Source of the DNA: Hyphomicrobiales bacterium
Lineage (GTDB): Bacteria; Pseudomonadota; Alphaproteobacteria; Rhizobiales; Beijerinckiaceae
Length of the DNA stretch: 64,000 nucleotides
Reading direction: 5' to 3'
Assembly (NCBI GenBank): GCA_900470775.1
Contig: UCBZ01000006.1
Location: forward strand, 62,001 to 126,000
The notes beneath the pieces were generated by a model. The model saw only the letters and a list, made by a program, of their open reading frames with translations. It was not told where the DNA came from and ran no database searches. A program made the translations under genes and the position numbers. Each line of letters starts with the position of its first letter. The stretch's first letter is position 1. Positions 46,310 through 55,874 of the stretch are shown piece after piece.

Positions 46310-46381
46310 GCCCGCTTTCCCCTTCTCGACAGGGCAGGGCCGGATTTCCGATCGGAACTTGGCCCGCCGTCAGGACATGAC

Positions 46382-47674
46382 ATGAACGCACCCGTTCCCG
46401 CCGTCACCGGCCTCGCCGGCCCCTCAGTCCCCGTCCAGAAGGTGCGCTCGCCCGCAGGCGTCGAGGCCTGGCTAGTCGAGGAGCACAGCCTGCCGCTGAT
46501 CGCGGTCGATTTCGCCTTCGATGGCGGCGCCACGCGCGACCCCGACAATGCCGCCGGCAGCGCCTATCTGATCTCCGGCCTGCTCGACGAGGGCGCCGGC
46601 GATCTTGACGCCGAGGCCTTCCAGGGCAAGCTCGCCGACCATGCGATCAGCCTCGGCTTCGACGCCCGCCGCGACGATTTCCACGGCCATCTCCAGACCT
46701 TGTCGAGCCATCGCGACACCGCCTTCGAGTTGCTCGCGCTTGCCGTCAACGCGCCGCGCTTCGATGCCGACGCCGTCGAGCGGGTGAAGGGGCAGGTGAT
46801 TTCCGGCCTGCAGCGCCAGGCGCAGAACCCCGAGACGCTCTGCCGCAACGCGCTCTATGCGGCGGCCTTCGCCGGCCACCCTTACGCCCGCCCCGACAAG
46901 GGCGATGTCGACAGCGTCTCGCGGCTGGAGGGCCCCGCGCTGAAGGCGCTGTCGCACGGCCTTCTCGCCCGCGCCGGGCTGAAAATCGTCGTCGTCGGCG
47001 ACATCACAGCCGAGGAACTCTCCCGCCGCCTCGACCAGCTCTTCGGCGCGCTGCCGGAAGGCCTGCCGCGTGCGCTGCCGGGTGAGCCGCTGCCGATCCA
47101 GGGCCTCGGCCACACCCATGTCATCGATCTCGACGTGCCCCAGACGGTCATCCGCTTCGTCGGCCCCGGCCTGATGCGACACGATCCCGACTTCATCACC
47201 GGCAGCGTTCTCAATCACATCCTCGGTGGCTCGGCCTTCACCTCGCGGCTGTTCCTGGAGGTGCGCGAGAAGCGCGGCCTCGCCTATGGCGTTTCCTCCA
47301 GCCTGCTGCCTCTGCGCGAGGGGGCCATGCTGGTCGGCGGCACCGCGACCAAGAACGAGCGCGCCGCCGAATCGATGACGGTCATCCGCGAGGAGATGGC
47401 GAAGCTTGCCAATGAAGGCCCGAGCGAGCACGAGGTCGAGGAGGCCAAGCGTTACATCATCGGCTCCTACCCGCTGCGCTTCGACACTTCGCCGAAGATC
47501 GCCTCCGAACTGCTCAGCCTGGCGACCAACGGCTTCGAGCCGGGGTTCCTGAGCGAGCGCAATCGGCTCTTCGCCGCCGTGACGCTGGCCGATGTCAAGC
47601 GCGTGGCAGGCCGCCTCTTCGGTGATCCGCGCCTGCTGGTGCAGGCGGTGGGCCGGCCGGTCGATCTGGTTTGA
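46382..47674 (+). CDS. M16 peptidase-like protein lacking the zinc site
   Basis: This 430-aa protein has the M16 fold (VEAWLVEEHSLPLIAVDFAF; the second domain ends near YIIGSYPLRF), but the HxxEH motif is absent: the equivalent position reads AYLISGLLDEGAGD. It keeps the R-Y pair of the second domain (VREKRGLAYGVSSSL). It is therefore the non-catalytic half of the pair, as in mitochondrial processing peptidase and bacterial M16 pairs. It follows the active peptidase by 72 bases and is probably co-transcribed. Confidence 0.9.
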   Translation: MNAPVPAVTGLAGPSVPVQKVRSPAGVEAWLVEEHSLPLIAVDFAFDGGATRDPDNAAGSAYLISGLLDEGAGDLDAEAFQGKLADHAISLGFDARRDDFHGHLQTLSSHRDTAFELLALAVNAPRFDADAVERVKGQVISGLQRQAQNPETLCRNALYAAAFAGHPYARPDKGDVDSVSRLEGPALKALSHGLLARAGLKIVVVGDITAEELSRRLDQLFGALPEGLPRALPGEPLPIQGLGHTHVIDLDVPQTVIRFVGPGLMRHDPDFITGSVLNHILGGSAFTSRLFLEVREKRGLAYGVSSSLLPLREGAMLVGGTATKNERAAESMTVIREEMAKLANEGPSEHEVEEAKRYIIGSYPLRFDTSPKIASELLSLATNGFEPGFLSERNRLFAAVTLADVKRVAGRLFGDPRLLVQAVGRPVDLV

Positions 47675-47772
47675 GCCGCCTCGGCACGGGCATTCGACAG
47701 GCTCAGGCGCTATCCTGATCGTCGGCAGCGGCGCGATTCGGCGCCGCGCCCTCTCGCCGCCCCGGAACCCGC

Positions 47773-49578
47773 ATGTCCGTCCGCCGCCTCGATCCCGTCC
47801 TCGTCGACCGCATCGCCGCCGGTGAGGTGATCGAGCGGCCGGCTGCTGCCGTGAAGGAACTGGTCGAGAACGCGATCGACGCCGGCGCGCGCGCGATCTC
47901 CGTCACCATCGCGGCCGGCGGGCGCGAACTGATCCGCGTCGTCGACGACGGCTCCGGCATGACGCCCGACGATCTGGCGCTGGCCGTCGAGCGCCATGCC
48001 ACCTCCAAGCTGCCCGACGGCGACCTCTTCGCCATCCGCTCGCTCGGCTTCCGGGGCGAGGCGCTGCCCTCGATCGGCTCGGTCGCGCGGCTGTCGATCG
48101 CCACCCGGCGGCATGATGCGGCCCAAGGCTCAGGCCTCGTCGTCGAGGCCGGCGAGAAGGGCGTGGTGCGTCCCGTCGCGGCAGCTATCGGCACGCGCAT
48201 CGAAGTCAGCGATCTCTTCGCCTTCACCCCGGCCCGCCTGAAATTCCTCAAGAGCGACCGGGCCGAGGCGCAGGCCGTCTCGGAGATGCTGCGGCGGCTC
48301 GCCATCGCCCATCCGGCGATCCGCTTCGCGCTCGAGGGCGAGCATGTCTCGCCCTTCGACTGGCCCGCTGAGGCCGAAGGCGATGACGGCCGCCTGCGCC
48401 GGCTCGGCCGCGCGCTCGGCCGCGACTTTCCCGAAAATGCGCTGCGGCTGGACGCGGCGCGCGAGGGCTTCCGCGTCACCGGCTTCGCCAGCCTGCCGAC
48501 CTTCCATCGCGGCACCTCGGCCGGCGTGCATCTCGCGGTCAACGGCCGCCCGGTGCGCGACAAGCTGCTGCTCTCGGCGGTGCGCGGCGCCTATGCTGAC
48601 GTCGTGCCCTCCGACCGCCATCCCGTGCTCTTCCTGGATGTCGCCTGCGATCCGCGCCTCGTCGACGTCAACGTCCATCCGGCGAAGAGCGAGGTCCGTT
48701 TCCGCGATCCGACCCTCGTGCGCGGGCTCGTTGTCTCAGGTCTGAAGGCGGCTTTGGCCGAAGCCGGCCACCGCGCCACCACGACGGGCGGCGCCCGCAC
48801 GCTCGAAGCCTTCCGCGCCGTCTTCGCCGGCACCGGAAACGCCAGTTCGCCGATGCGCCCGAACTTGCCCGACATGCCCGCCTGGGGCGCAGCCGCGACC
48901 GGCTTCGACGCCCGCCCGCAGCAGGGCTTCTCCGGCTTTGAGGCTTCCTCGGCCGATGCCCGCGCCCATCTCGCCGAGCCCTCGCCGGACGGGCTCGACC
49001 GCCCGCTCGGCGCCGCCCGCGCCCAGCTCCACGAAACCTATATCGTCGCCCAGACCCGCGAGGGCGTCGTCATCGTCGACCAGCACGCCGCCCATGAGCG
49101 CCTGGTCTATGAGCGGTTGAAGGCCGAGCGAGCCAGGAACGGCATCGCGACGCAGCCCCTGCTCTTGCCGGAGGTCGTCGAACTCGATCCCGTCGATGCC
49201 GACCGGCTCAACGCCGCCTCGGACGATCTGGCGACACTGGGCTTAAGGCTGGAGCCCTTCGGGCCGGGCGCCGTGCTGGTCCGCGAGGCGCCCCAGCAAC
49301 TCGCGGGCGGCAACCTCCAGAAGCTCGTCCGCGACGTCGCCGATGCGCTGGCCGAGCATGGAACCGCCGGCTCGCTCGAACGCCGGCTCGACCATGTCCT
49401 GGCGACGATGGCCTGCCACAACTCCGTCCGCGCCGGCCGCCGTCTGCGCCCCGAGGAGATGGACGCGCTGCTGCGCGAAATGGAGATCACGCCCAATTCC
49501 GGCCAGTGCAACCACGGCCGCCCGACCTATGTCGAGCTGAAGCTGGCCGATATCGAGCGGCTGTTTGGGCGGCGGTGA
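47773..49578 (+). CDS. mutL: DNA mismatch repair protein MutL
   Basis: This 601-aa protein has the GHKL ATPase motifs (VKELVENAIDAGA, VVDDGSGM, GFRGEALPSI) in the N-terminal half and a C-terminal dimer domain. DQHAAHERLVYE near residue 435 fits the DQHA(X)2E(X)4E endonuclease motif, so this MutL probably nicks DNA itself, as expected where MutH is absent. It links MutS to strand removal. It lies alone between the M16 pair and minC. Confidence 0.96.
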   Translation: MSVRRLDPVLVDRIAAGEVIERPAAAVKELVENAIDAGARAISVTIAAGGRELIRVVDDGSGMTPDDLALAVERHATSKLPDGDLFAIRSLGFRGEALPSIGSVARLSIATRRHDAAQGSGLVVEAGEKGVVRPVAAAIGTRIEVSDLFAFTPARLKFLKSDRAEAQAVSEMLRRLAIAHPAIRFALEGEHVSPFDWPAEAEGDDGRLRRLGRALGRDFPENALRLDAAREGFRVTGFASLPTFHRGTSAGVHLAVNGRPVRDKLLLSAVRGAYADVVPSDRHPVLFLDVACDPRLVDVNVHPAKSEVRFRDPTLVRGLVVSGLKAALAEAGHRATTTGGARTLEAFRAVFAGTGNASSPMRPNLPDMPAWGAAATGFDARPQQGFSGFEASSADARAHLAEPSPDGLDRPLGAARAQLHETYIVAQTREGVVIVDQHAAHERLVYERLKAERARNGIATQPLLLPEVVELDPVDADRLNAASDDLATLGLRLEPFGPGAVLVREAPQQLAGGNLQKLVRDVADALAEHGTAGSLERRLDHVLATMACHNSVRAGRRLRPEEMDALLREMEITPNSGQCNHGRPTYVELKLADIERLFGRR

Positions 49579-49712
49579 CGAAGCGCTGATTTTGGGCCGC
49601 ATCGTCACTATCGGCCGGCTTCCAAGGGTCCTATATCATTGAAAATAAACGATAGTTCGTTCGCTTCCATCGCGTTTCAAAAACGGATGTGCTCGGCGAT
49701 ATGTCTTGCCGG

Positions 49713-49731
49713 TTTACCCTCTGTTAACCAT
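49713..49731 (+). promoter_or_regulatory. CtrA-like box upstream of minC
   Basis: TTTACCCTCTGTTAACCAT has TTTA-N7-TTAA and the extended half-site TTAACCAT (49724-49731), matching the alphaproteobacterial CtrA consensus TTAA-N7-TTAA with one change. It lies 38 bases before the minC start in an AT-rich stretch. CtrA control of minCDE is known in Sinorhizobium meliloti. Confidence 0.55.
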
Positions 49732-49768
49732 CCCGGCCCTACACAGAATCAACCGAAAATTTACCAAG

Positions 49769-50512
49769 ATGACCAGCGTGTTAACTCAACCCAGGCCCAT
49801 TCGCCTCAAGGGGCGAAGCTTCCTTGCGCTGTCTTTGAGCCCCGAGCTGCCTTTCGCGGACTGGCTGGCGCGGCTCGACGATCTCGCTTCGCGCTCGACC
49901 GGGTTCTTCATGCGGCGGCCGGTCGTGCTGGACATCGCCGGGCTGGACGTCGACCGCGCGCAGCTTCGCGATCTCGTTGAACAGCTTGGGGTGCGTCATG
50001 TGCGGATCATGGGCATTGAGGGCGCGCGTCCGTCCCTGCTCGATTCGAGCCTGCCCCCGGCAATGACTGACGGCCGCACGACCTCGGACATCGAGGCACC
50101 CGTCGCGGCTGAGCAGGCCGCGGCGGACAACGCGGCTGTGGGCAAAAGCGTCGCGGCCTCACCTCCGCCGCCGGCGCGGTCGGTGCCCTCCCTGGTCGTG
50201 ACCGAGCCCGTGCGCTCCGGCCAGTCGCTGATCTTCATCGAAGGCGACGTGACCATCGTCGGCTCGGTCGCCTCGGGCGCCGAGATCGTCGCAGGCGGAT
50301 CGATCCATGTTTACGGCACGCTGAGAGGTCGCGCGCTCGCCGGCACCATGGGCAATTCCAGCGCGCGCATCTTCTGCCGCAAGATGGAGGCCGAACTGGT
50401 GGCCATCGACGGCTACTACAAGGCGGCCGAGGACCTCGATCCCGGCCTGCGCGGCAAGGCCGTCCAGTTCTGGCTGGAAGGCGACACCTTCAAATTCGGA
50501 TCGCTCGCCTGA
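49769..50512 (+). CDS. minC: Septum site-determining protein MinC
   Basis: This 247-aa protein has an N-terminal FtsZ-antagonising domain (PIRLKGRSFLALSLSPELPF), an Ala/Pro linker (about residues 95-155), and the C-terminal beta-helix domain that binds MinD (SLIFIEGDVTIVGSVASGAE, AGGSIHVYGTLRGRALAG). It stops FtsZ rings forming away from midcell. ATG 49769 is preferred over an upstream TTG at 49706 because the latter would run through the CtrA-like box. It heads the minCDE operon. Confidence 0.94.
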   Translation: MTSVLTQPRPIRLKGRSFLALSLSPELPFADWLARLDDLASRSTGFFMRRPVVLDIAGLDVDRAQLRDLVEQLGVRHVRIMGIEGARPSLLDSSLPPAMTDGRTTSDIEAPVAAEQAAADNAAVGKSVAASPPPPARSVPSLVVTEPVRSGQSLIFIEGDVTIVGSVASGAEIVAGGSIHVYGTLRGRALAGTMGNSSARIFCRKMEAELVAIDGYYKAAEDLDPGLRGKAVQFWLEGDTFKFGSLA

Positions 50513-50547
50513 TCCGACGGCAGTTTCGACATCAACGGGAGAGGTCT

Positions 50548-51363
50548 ATGGGCAAGGTCATCGTGGTCACATCAGGCAAGGGCGGCGTCGGCAAGACGAC
50601 TTCGTCCGCCGCGCTCGGCGCAGCTCTCGCGCATGACGGCGCCAAGGTCGTGGTCGTGGATTTCGACGTCGGGCTGCGCAATCTCGACCTGATCATGGGC
50701 GCCGAGCGGCGGGTGGTCTACGACCTCGTCAACGTGATCCAGGGCGAGGCCAAGCTGACCCAGGCGCTGATCCGGGACAAGCGGTTGGAGACGCTCTACC
50801 TGCTGCCGGCCTCGCAGACGCGCGACAAGGACAACCTCACAGCCGAAGGCGTCGAGAAGGTCATCAATGCGCTGAAGAGCGTCTTCGACTGGGTGATCTG
50901 CGACAGCCCGGCCGGCATCGAGCGCGGCGCGACGCTGGCCATGCGCCATGCCGACATCGCCATCGTCGTGACCAATCCGGAGGTCTCCTCCGTGCGCGAT
51001 TCCGACCGCATCATCGGCCTGCTCGATTCCAAGACGGTCAAGGCCGAGAGCGGCGAGCGCATGGAGAAACATCTGCTCCTCACCCGCTACGACCCTGCCC
51101 GGGCCGAACGCGGCGACATGCTGAAGGTCGACGACGTCCTCGAAATCCTCTCGATCCCGCTGCTCGGCATCATCCCCGAAAGCATGGATGTGCTGCGCGC
51201 CTCCAATCTCGGCACGCCGGTCACCCTGGCCGACCAGCGTAGCGTGCCCTCCGTCGCCTATTTCCAGGCAGCGCGCCGGCTCAACGGGGAAGACATCCCG
51301 ATGATCATCCCCGGCGAAAAGCGCGGCTTCTTCGGCAAGATGTTCGGAAGGAAAGCGGCATGA
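50548..51363 (+). CDS. minD: Septum site-determining ATPase MinD
   Basis: This 271-aa ParA/MinD ATPase has the deviant Walker [17 protein letters not shown] (residues 9-24), [19 protein letters not shown], and the C-terminal amphipathic membrane-binding helix ending [11 protein letters not shown]. It holds MinC at the membrane and is driven in waves by MinE. It lies 35 bases after minC and overlaps minE by 4 bases. Confidence 0.97.
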   Translation: MGKVIVVTSGKGGVGKTTSSAALGAALAHDGAKVVVVDFDVGLRNLDLIMGAERRVVYDLVNVIQGEAKLTQALIRDKRLETLYLLPASQTRDKDNLTAEGVEKVINALKSVFDWVICDSPAGIERGATLAMRHADIAIVVTNPEVSSVRDSDRIIGLLDSKTVKAESGERMEKHLLLTRYDPARAERGDMLKVDDVLEILSIPLLGIIPESMDVLRASNLGTPVTLADQRSVPSVAYFQAARRLNGEDIPMIIPGEKRGFFGKMFGRKAA

Positions 51364-51623
51364 ACCTGCGTCGGCTCTTTTCCCGCTCCCGATCGGCGCC
51401 CGCCGCGCGGGATCGCCTGCAACTGCTGCTGGCCCATGAGCGCGCCGCCGTCGGCGGATCGGATCTGCTGGCCAAGCTGCGCGACGAGATCCTTGGCGCC
51501 ATCGCCAAGCACGTCCAGATCGACGGCGACAAGGTCAGCATCAAGATGGAACGCGGCGCCCAGGTCTCGACGCTGGCCGTCGACATCGAGATTCCCTTCG
51601 AGGCAGCCAAGAAGGCGGCTTGA
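51360..51623 (+). CDS. minE: Cell division topological factor MinE
   Basis: This 87-aa protein has the N-terminal anti-MinCD helix ([20 protein letters not shown], ending LLAHERA) and the dimer domain with [16 protein letters not shown]. It triggers MinD ATP hydrolysis and confines MinC to the poles. The start overlaps the minD stop (ATGA). A perfect hairpin overlaps its stop codon. Confidence 0.96.
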   Translation: MNLRRLFSRSRSAPAARDRLQLLLAHERAAVGGSDLLAKLRDEILGAIAKHVQIDGDKVSIKMERGAQVSTLAVDIEIPFEAAKKAA

Positions 51624-51633
51624 AGCCGCCTTC
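51611..51633. terminator. Bidirectional hairpin between minE and rsmD
   Basis: GAAGGCGGCTT and AAGCCGCCTTC form a perfect 11-bp inverted repeat around one base, spanning the minE stop and ending 10 bases before the rsmD stop. There is no long T run on either side, so it may work with Rho or protect mRNA ends. Confidence 0.55.
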
Positions 51634-51642
51634 GGGCATCCT

Positions 51643-52215
51643 TCAGGAACCGGCGGACGCGGCCCGCAGGATCAGCACCTGCGTCTCGCCATAGTCGCGG
51701 CGCTCCAGCGTCTCGAACGCTTCGGGCAGGGCGATCTCGGCATCGCCTGCCTCCTCCAGCACAATCAGCGCGCCCGGCTCAAGCCAGCCGCCGTCGCGGG
51801 CCGAGATCAGCGCCTTTTCGCCCAGGCCTTTGCGATAGGGCGGGTCGCAGAAGATCACGCCGAAGGGCGCCATCGGGCCGATCGCGCCGAGCTTGGTCGC
51901 ATCGCGCCGGAAGACGCGGCTATGGCCCGCCACACCCAGCGCCATCTGGTTCTCGCGGATCAATCCGCGCGCCTCGGTGCCGTCGTCGACCAGAAGCGCG
52001 AAGGTCGCGCCGCGCGACAGCGCCTCGAACGCCATCGCGCCAGTGCCGGAGAAAAGGTCGAGCACGCGCGCCCCGTCGAGCGGGTCGTCATAGGCATGGG
52101 CCAGCACGTTGAAGAGGGACTCGCGCAGCCGGTCGGAGGTCGGGCGAATGCTCCCGATCCCCGGTTTCGGGCCGACCAGCGGCCGGCCCCCCAAGCGCCC
52201 GCCGACGATCCGCAT
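51643..52215 (-). CDS. rsmD: 16S rRNA (guanine966-N2)-methyltransferase RsmD
   Basis: This 190-aa methyltransferase has MRIVGGRLGGRPL and RPTSDRLRESLFNVL at the start, the SAM site VLDLFSGTGAMAFEALSRGA, and the catalytic DPPYRKG near residue 125. It methylates G966 of 16S rRNA. It lies 11 bases downstream of the pseudouridine synthase gene on the same strand, so two RNA-modifying enzymes share an operon. Confidence 0.95.
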   Translation of the reverse strand: MRIVGGRLGGRPLVGPKPGIGSIRPTSDRLRESLFNVLAHAYDDPLDGARVLDLFSGTGAMAFEALSRGATFALLVDDGTEARGLIRENQMALGVAGHSRVFRRDATKLGAIGPMAPFGVIFCDPPYRKGLGEKALISARDGGWLEPGALIVLEEAGDAEIALPEAFETLERRDYGETQVLILRAASAGS

Positions 52216-52225
52216 CGGCTAGGCC

Positions 52226-54478
52226 TCAGTCACGCTTGCCGCCCGAACGCGGGCCTTTGCCGCCGCCGCCGGGGCGGCTGCCACCCGGACGACCACCGCC
52301 GCCGGGCTTGCCACCGAACGGCCGCCCGCCACCGGGCTTGCCGCCGGATGGCTTGCCTCCGAAGGATTTGCCGCCGCTGCGTTCGCCGCTGCTGCGCCCG
52401 GCAGGCCGTTCGCTGGATCGCGCCGCATAGCTCTTGGGCGCACCGCCCGGCTTGTCACTGAGGCTGCGGCCACGGCGCTCCTCGCCGGGGCGCTCGCTGG
52501 CGCGGCGCGGCGGGCGCTCGCCACCCTCGCGCGGCGCGCGTTCGGGACGATCGCCACCGGGCCTGTCGCTGCGCGGCGCGCGTTCGGGGCGCTCGGTACG
52601 AGGTGCACGCTCCGGACGCTCGGCACGCGGTCCGGCGTCCTGCCAGGGACGTTCCTGCGTGCGGTCGCGCTCGCCACCCTCGATGCGCGGGCGGCGCGCG
52701 GGCCGCTCACCGCTGCCGGTACGCTCCTGCGCGCGGGGTGGACGCGCCTGGGCTGCGCCGCGCTCGCTGCGGGGCAGGCGATCGGGCCGCCGCTTCGGGT
52801 TCACGCCGTCGCGGGCCGGGCGTTCCGCGCGTGCGGGGCGCTCTGCACTGGCAGACGCGCTGACACGCTCGACCAGCACGCGGCGGCCATTGGGATCCTC
52901 GATCGCCTTGCCGCGCCGGCGCACGACCTCGCCGGTCGCCTCGCGCGACTGGCGCTCGATCTTGGGGTCGGCACCACGGCGCGGCGGAGCCTTGCGCTCG
53001 CGCTGCGGCTCGGCTTCGGCATCGCGCCAAACGGTGCGCTTCCACGGCTTCTCGCTGCGGTCGTCCTGCGAGGGCGTGCGCACGGCGTCGCTCTGCCAGC
53101 GCTCGCGCTCCGGCTTGCCGTCGCGGTCGCCGGCCGGGCGTCGGCGCTGGCGGTCGTCGCCGCTGGGCGCAGCCCTGCCTGGCTGAGGTTTTGGCGGGGC
53201 TGCCGGCAGCTCGTCACGGCGCGGCGCTTCGAGATCGACGCCGGCCTTGGCCATCAGATCCTCGCCGAGCTGGTCGCGGATGACGCGCGAGCGCACCTCA
53301 TCGGCCTCGCCCTCGGCGAGGTCGGCAAGCTGGAACGGTCCGAACGAAACCCGGATCAGCCGGTTCACGTCGAGGCCGAGATGCTCCAGAACCGTCTTGA
53401 CCTCGCGGTTCTTGCCCTCGCGCAGATCGACCGTCAGCCAGGTGTTCGAGCCCTGCTGGCGCTCGAAGCGCGCCACGACGGGGCCGTAGGAGACGCCCTC
53501 GATGGTGACGCCATCGCGCAGCGTGTCGAGCTTGTCCTGCGTCACCGAGCCGAAGGCGCGGACGCGATAACGCCGCAGCCAGCCGGTCTCCGGCAGCTCC
53601 AGCATGCGCGCCAGCCCGCCATCATTGGTCAGCAGCAGCAGGCCTTCGGTGTTGATGTCGAGCCGCCCGATCGAGAGCACGCGCGGCAAATCCTCCGGCA
53701 GCGCGTCGAACACGGTCGGCCGGCCTTCGGGATCATGGTTGGTCGTCACGAGGCCGCGCGGCTTGTGGTAGAGCCAGAGCCTTGTGCGCTCGCGCGCCGG
53801 CAAGGGCTCGCCATCTATCAGCACGACGTCGTCGGGGCCGATATCGAGCGCCGGGCTCTCCAGAACCTTGCCGTTCACGCTGACGCGGCCTTCCGCGATC
53901 ATCGCCTCGCTGTCACGCCGCGAGGCGACGCCGGCGCGTGCCATCACCTTGGCGATGCGCTCCGGCTCCTGGATCAGCGACGGCAGCAGCTTGGCCTCGG
54001 AGACCGGAGCCTCCTCGCGCGGGCGCCGCGGCCGCTCGGGCCTGTCGGAGCGGGGACGGTCGAAACGCTTGGCGCCCGGGCCGCTAGGACGCTCGCCACG
54101 CGGCGCGAAGCCCTCGCGCGGAGGCCGGCTCGAACTGCGCTCGCCCTCGGGCCGGGCCCGGAACGGCCGCTCGCCGCCCTCGCGCGGAGGCCTTGCTTCG
54201 CGCGGAGCTCTGCCCTCGCTTGGTGGCCTGCTGGCGCTACGCTCGCCATCGGGCCGGGCCCGGAACGGACGCGCCGGGCCGTCGCTGCGGGCGGGCCGCT
54301 CGGCGCTGTCGCTGCGGCTGCGGAACGGCTTGCGTTCGCCGCCGGCCGGTCCGCCCGAACGGGGGCCCTTGCCGCCGAATCCGCCGCCATCGCGTCCGCC
54401 GCCGGATCCGCCGCCACGGCCGCCGGTTCCGCCGCCCTTGCGCGGGCCCCGGCTTTTCTGGTTGTTGTCGTCGCTCAT
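52226..54478 (-). CDS. rluB: RluB-type pseudouridine synthase with long disordered tails
   Basis: This 750-aa protein has three parts. Residues 1-165 are Gly/Arg/Pro-rich. Residues 175-410 form an S4 RNA-binding domain (IAKVMARAGVASRRDSEAMI) and an RsuA/RluB catalytic domain with Asp274 in GRLDINTEGLLLLTNDGGL and the GKNREVKTVLEHLGL motif. Residues 415-750 are a long Arg/Pro/Glu/Gly tail with many ERP and RPER repeats, ending in GGKP-type repeats. The enzyme core makes pseudouridine in 23S rRNA. The tails triple the usual length of about 250-300 aa and should be flexible, strongly charged RNA-binding parts. Confidence 0.92.
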   Translation of the reverse strand: MSDDNNQKSRGPRKGGGTGGRGGGSGGGRDGGGFGGKGPRSGGPAGGERKPFRSRSDSAERPARSDGPARPFRARPDGERSASRPPSEGRAPREARPPREGGERPFRARPEGERSSSRPPREGFAPRGERPSGPGAKRFDRPRSDRPERPRRPREEAPVSEAKLLPSLIQEPERIAKVMARAGVASRRDSEAMIAEGRVSVNGKVLESPALDIGPDDVVLIDGEPLPARERTRLWLYHKPRGLVTTNHDPEGRPTVFDALPEDLPRVLSIGRLDINTEGLLLLTNDGGLARMLELPETGWLRRYRVRAFGSVTQDKLDTLRDGVTIEGVSYGPVVARFERQQGSNTWLTVDLREGKNREVKTVLEHLGLDVNRLIRVSFGPFQLADLAEGEADEVRSRVIRDQLGEDLMAKAGVDLEAPRRDELPAAPPKPQPGRAAPSGDDRQRRRPAGDRDGKPERERWQSDAVRTPSQDDRSEKPWKRTVWRDAEAEPQRERKAPPRRGADPKIERQSREATGEVVRRRGKAIEDPNGRRVLVERVSASASAERPARAERPARDGVNPKRRPDRLPRSERGAAQARPPRAQERTGSGERPARRPRIEGGERDRTQERPWQDAGPRAERPERAPRTERPERAPRSDRPGGDRPERAPREGGERPPRRASERPGEERRGRSLSDKPGGAPKSYAARSSERPAGRSSGERSGGKSFGGKPSGGKPGGGRPFGGKPGGGGRPGGSRPGGGGKGPRSGGKRD

Positions 54479-54655
54479 GATCGCTCCGGAGCATGGTCCG
54501 CGGAAGGAAAGACACGTTCCGCGAAGGGCCGATGCTCAATAATGTGATGTCGCATGCGTGCCTGTCAGCGGTTTGAAACCGCGTGGCACGCTGGCTGATA
54601 GCCGGCGCTTGTAGCAGAGCGCCTTGCCGCTCGCGAGCGGTAAAGCAAGGTTTTG

Positions 54656-55153
54656 ATGGTGCAGGACAAAACGCAGGCCCGAGACAAGGCGCGAGGCCCG
54701 GACAGAACGCACAGCCTCGACCCGATGGCGTTGGCCTTCGACGAGGCCCGCGCCGCAGCCGCACGCGGCGAAGTCCCCGTCGGCGCGGTGGTGGCGCGCG
54801 ACGGCGTGGTGCTCGCCCGCGCCGGCAACCGCACGCTGGAGCTCAAGGACCCGACCGCCCACGCCGAGATGCTGGCGCTGCGGATCGCCTGCGAGGCGCT
54901 TCAGTCAGAGCGGCTGATCGGCTGCGATCTGCACGTCACGCTCGAACCCTGCCCGATGTGCGCAGCCGCGATCTCCTTTGCCCGTATCCGCCGGCTCTAT
55001 TTCGGCGCGGGCGATCCCAAGGGCGGCGCCGTCGAGAACGGCGTCAGGCTCTACGCGAGTCCCACCTGCCACCATCAGCCGGAGGTCTATGGCGGCCTGC
55101 GCGAGAGCGAGGCGGCGGGGCTGTTGCGCGCGTTCTTCCAGGGGCGGCGCTAG
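54656..55153 (+). CDS. tadA: tRNA adenosine(34) deaminase
   Basis: This 165-aa zinc deaminase has His and Glu in TAHAEMLALR near residue 68 and the zinc cysteines in EPCPMCAAAI near 98-102. It turns A34 of tRNA-Arg(ACG) into inosine and is essential in most bacteria. The ATG at 54656 is used; an adjoining TTG at 54653 is a track artefact. It is divergent from the pseudouridine synthase gene. The N-terminal 25 residues are extra and polar. Confidence 0.92.
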   Translation: MVQDKTQARDKARGPDRTHSLDPMALAFDEARAAAARGEVPVGAVVARDGVVLARAGNRTLELKDPTAHAEMLALRIACEALQSERLIGCDLHVTLEPCPMCAAAISFARIRRLYFGAGDPKGGAVENGVRLYASPTCHHQPEVYGGLRESEAAGLLRAFFQGRR

Positions 55154-55216
55154 GATCGATCGGGTCATCAGAGCTGGCGGCCGCTCAATCCTGCACGGCC
55201 TCTGCCGCCACTTGCC

Positions 55217-55582
55217 TCATCGGCTCATGACGGCGATGGCGGCATCGAGGCGCCTGTCCATGGCACCCGTCTGACTGGGTGTCGATCGCTCCAGGGCGAT
55301 GGCAAGCGTGTCGATCGCGGTCAGGGCATCGCGCCGCGCCTGCTCGATGGCACCGATCGGGGCCTGGGCGTAAAGCGCGCGCGCGAAGGCGGCGACCTGC
55401 GTGACGGTCAGGAAGGTCGCATCCTCGATCTCGGGCGAGACGACGACGAAGCGCAAGACGTTTTCGAGATGCGCCTCGGCACTGGGACCCAGCGTCTTGG
55501 CGTTCAAGGCTCCGGCCCGGAAGACGGCGCTGCGAAGCGTCTCGATCTCCGAGATCAGATAGTTCTGCACCTCATCGATCAT
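55217..55582 (-). CDS. Unknown 121-aa helical protein
   Basis: I do not recognise this protein. From ATG 55582 (GGAGG 5 bases upstream, which decides this start) it encodes 121 aa. It begins MIDEVQNYLISEIETLRSAV, then LGPSAEAHLENVLRFVVVSP and several amphipathic helices ending TGAMDRRLDAAIAVMSR. There is no signal peptide or membrane span. It stands alone on its strand next to tadA. Confidence 0.65.
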   Translation of the reverse strand: MIDEVQNYLISEIETLRSAVFRAGALNAKTLGPSAEAHLENVLRFVVVSPEIEDATFLTVTQVAAFARALYAQAPIGAIEQARRDALTAIDTLAIALERSTPSQTGAMDRRLDAAIAVMSR

Positions 55583-55874
55583 CCACGCCTCCAGACGGAA
55601 CGCACACGCGACGGAACGCATCAAACAGGCCGACAGTACCACAGGCCGGCAGGGGCCGCATGGCCGGACGGATCGTCGGTTAGCGAGCCGTCAAACCGAT
55701 CCGGCGAAATCGCCGGATCATCGGTGCCTCCGCTCCGGGCCGCGCAGCGACATAGCCCCGGACGATCGCATTCCGGACGCGATATCGTCATGGAATGACC
55801 AGACCAGGTCCAGCTTACGGACCCATTCACGCGCTCAAATCGGCCGCTCATCCGCACCGATGGAAGGAAACTCC

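Noticed and set aside
52226..54478. Gly/Arg-rich repeats in rluB considered as a tandem DNA repeat array or frame error
   Set aside because: The frame is unbroken from the ATG to the stop and joins a complete catalytic domain; such tails are known in alphaproteobacterial homologs.
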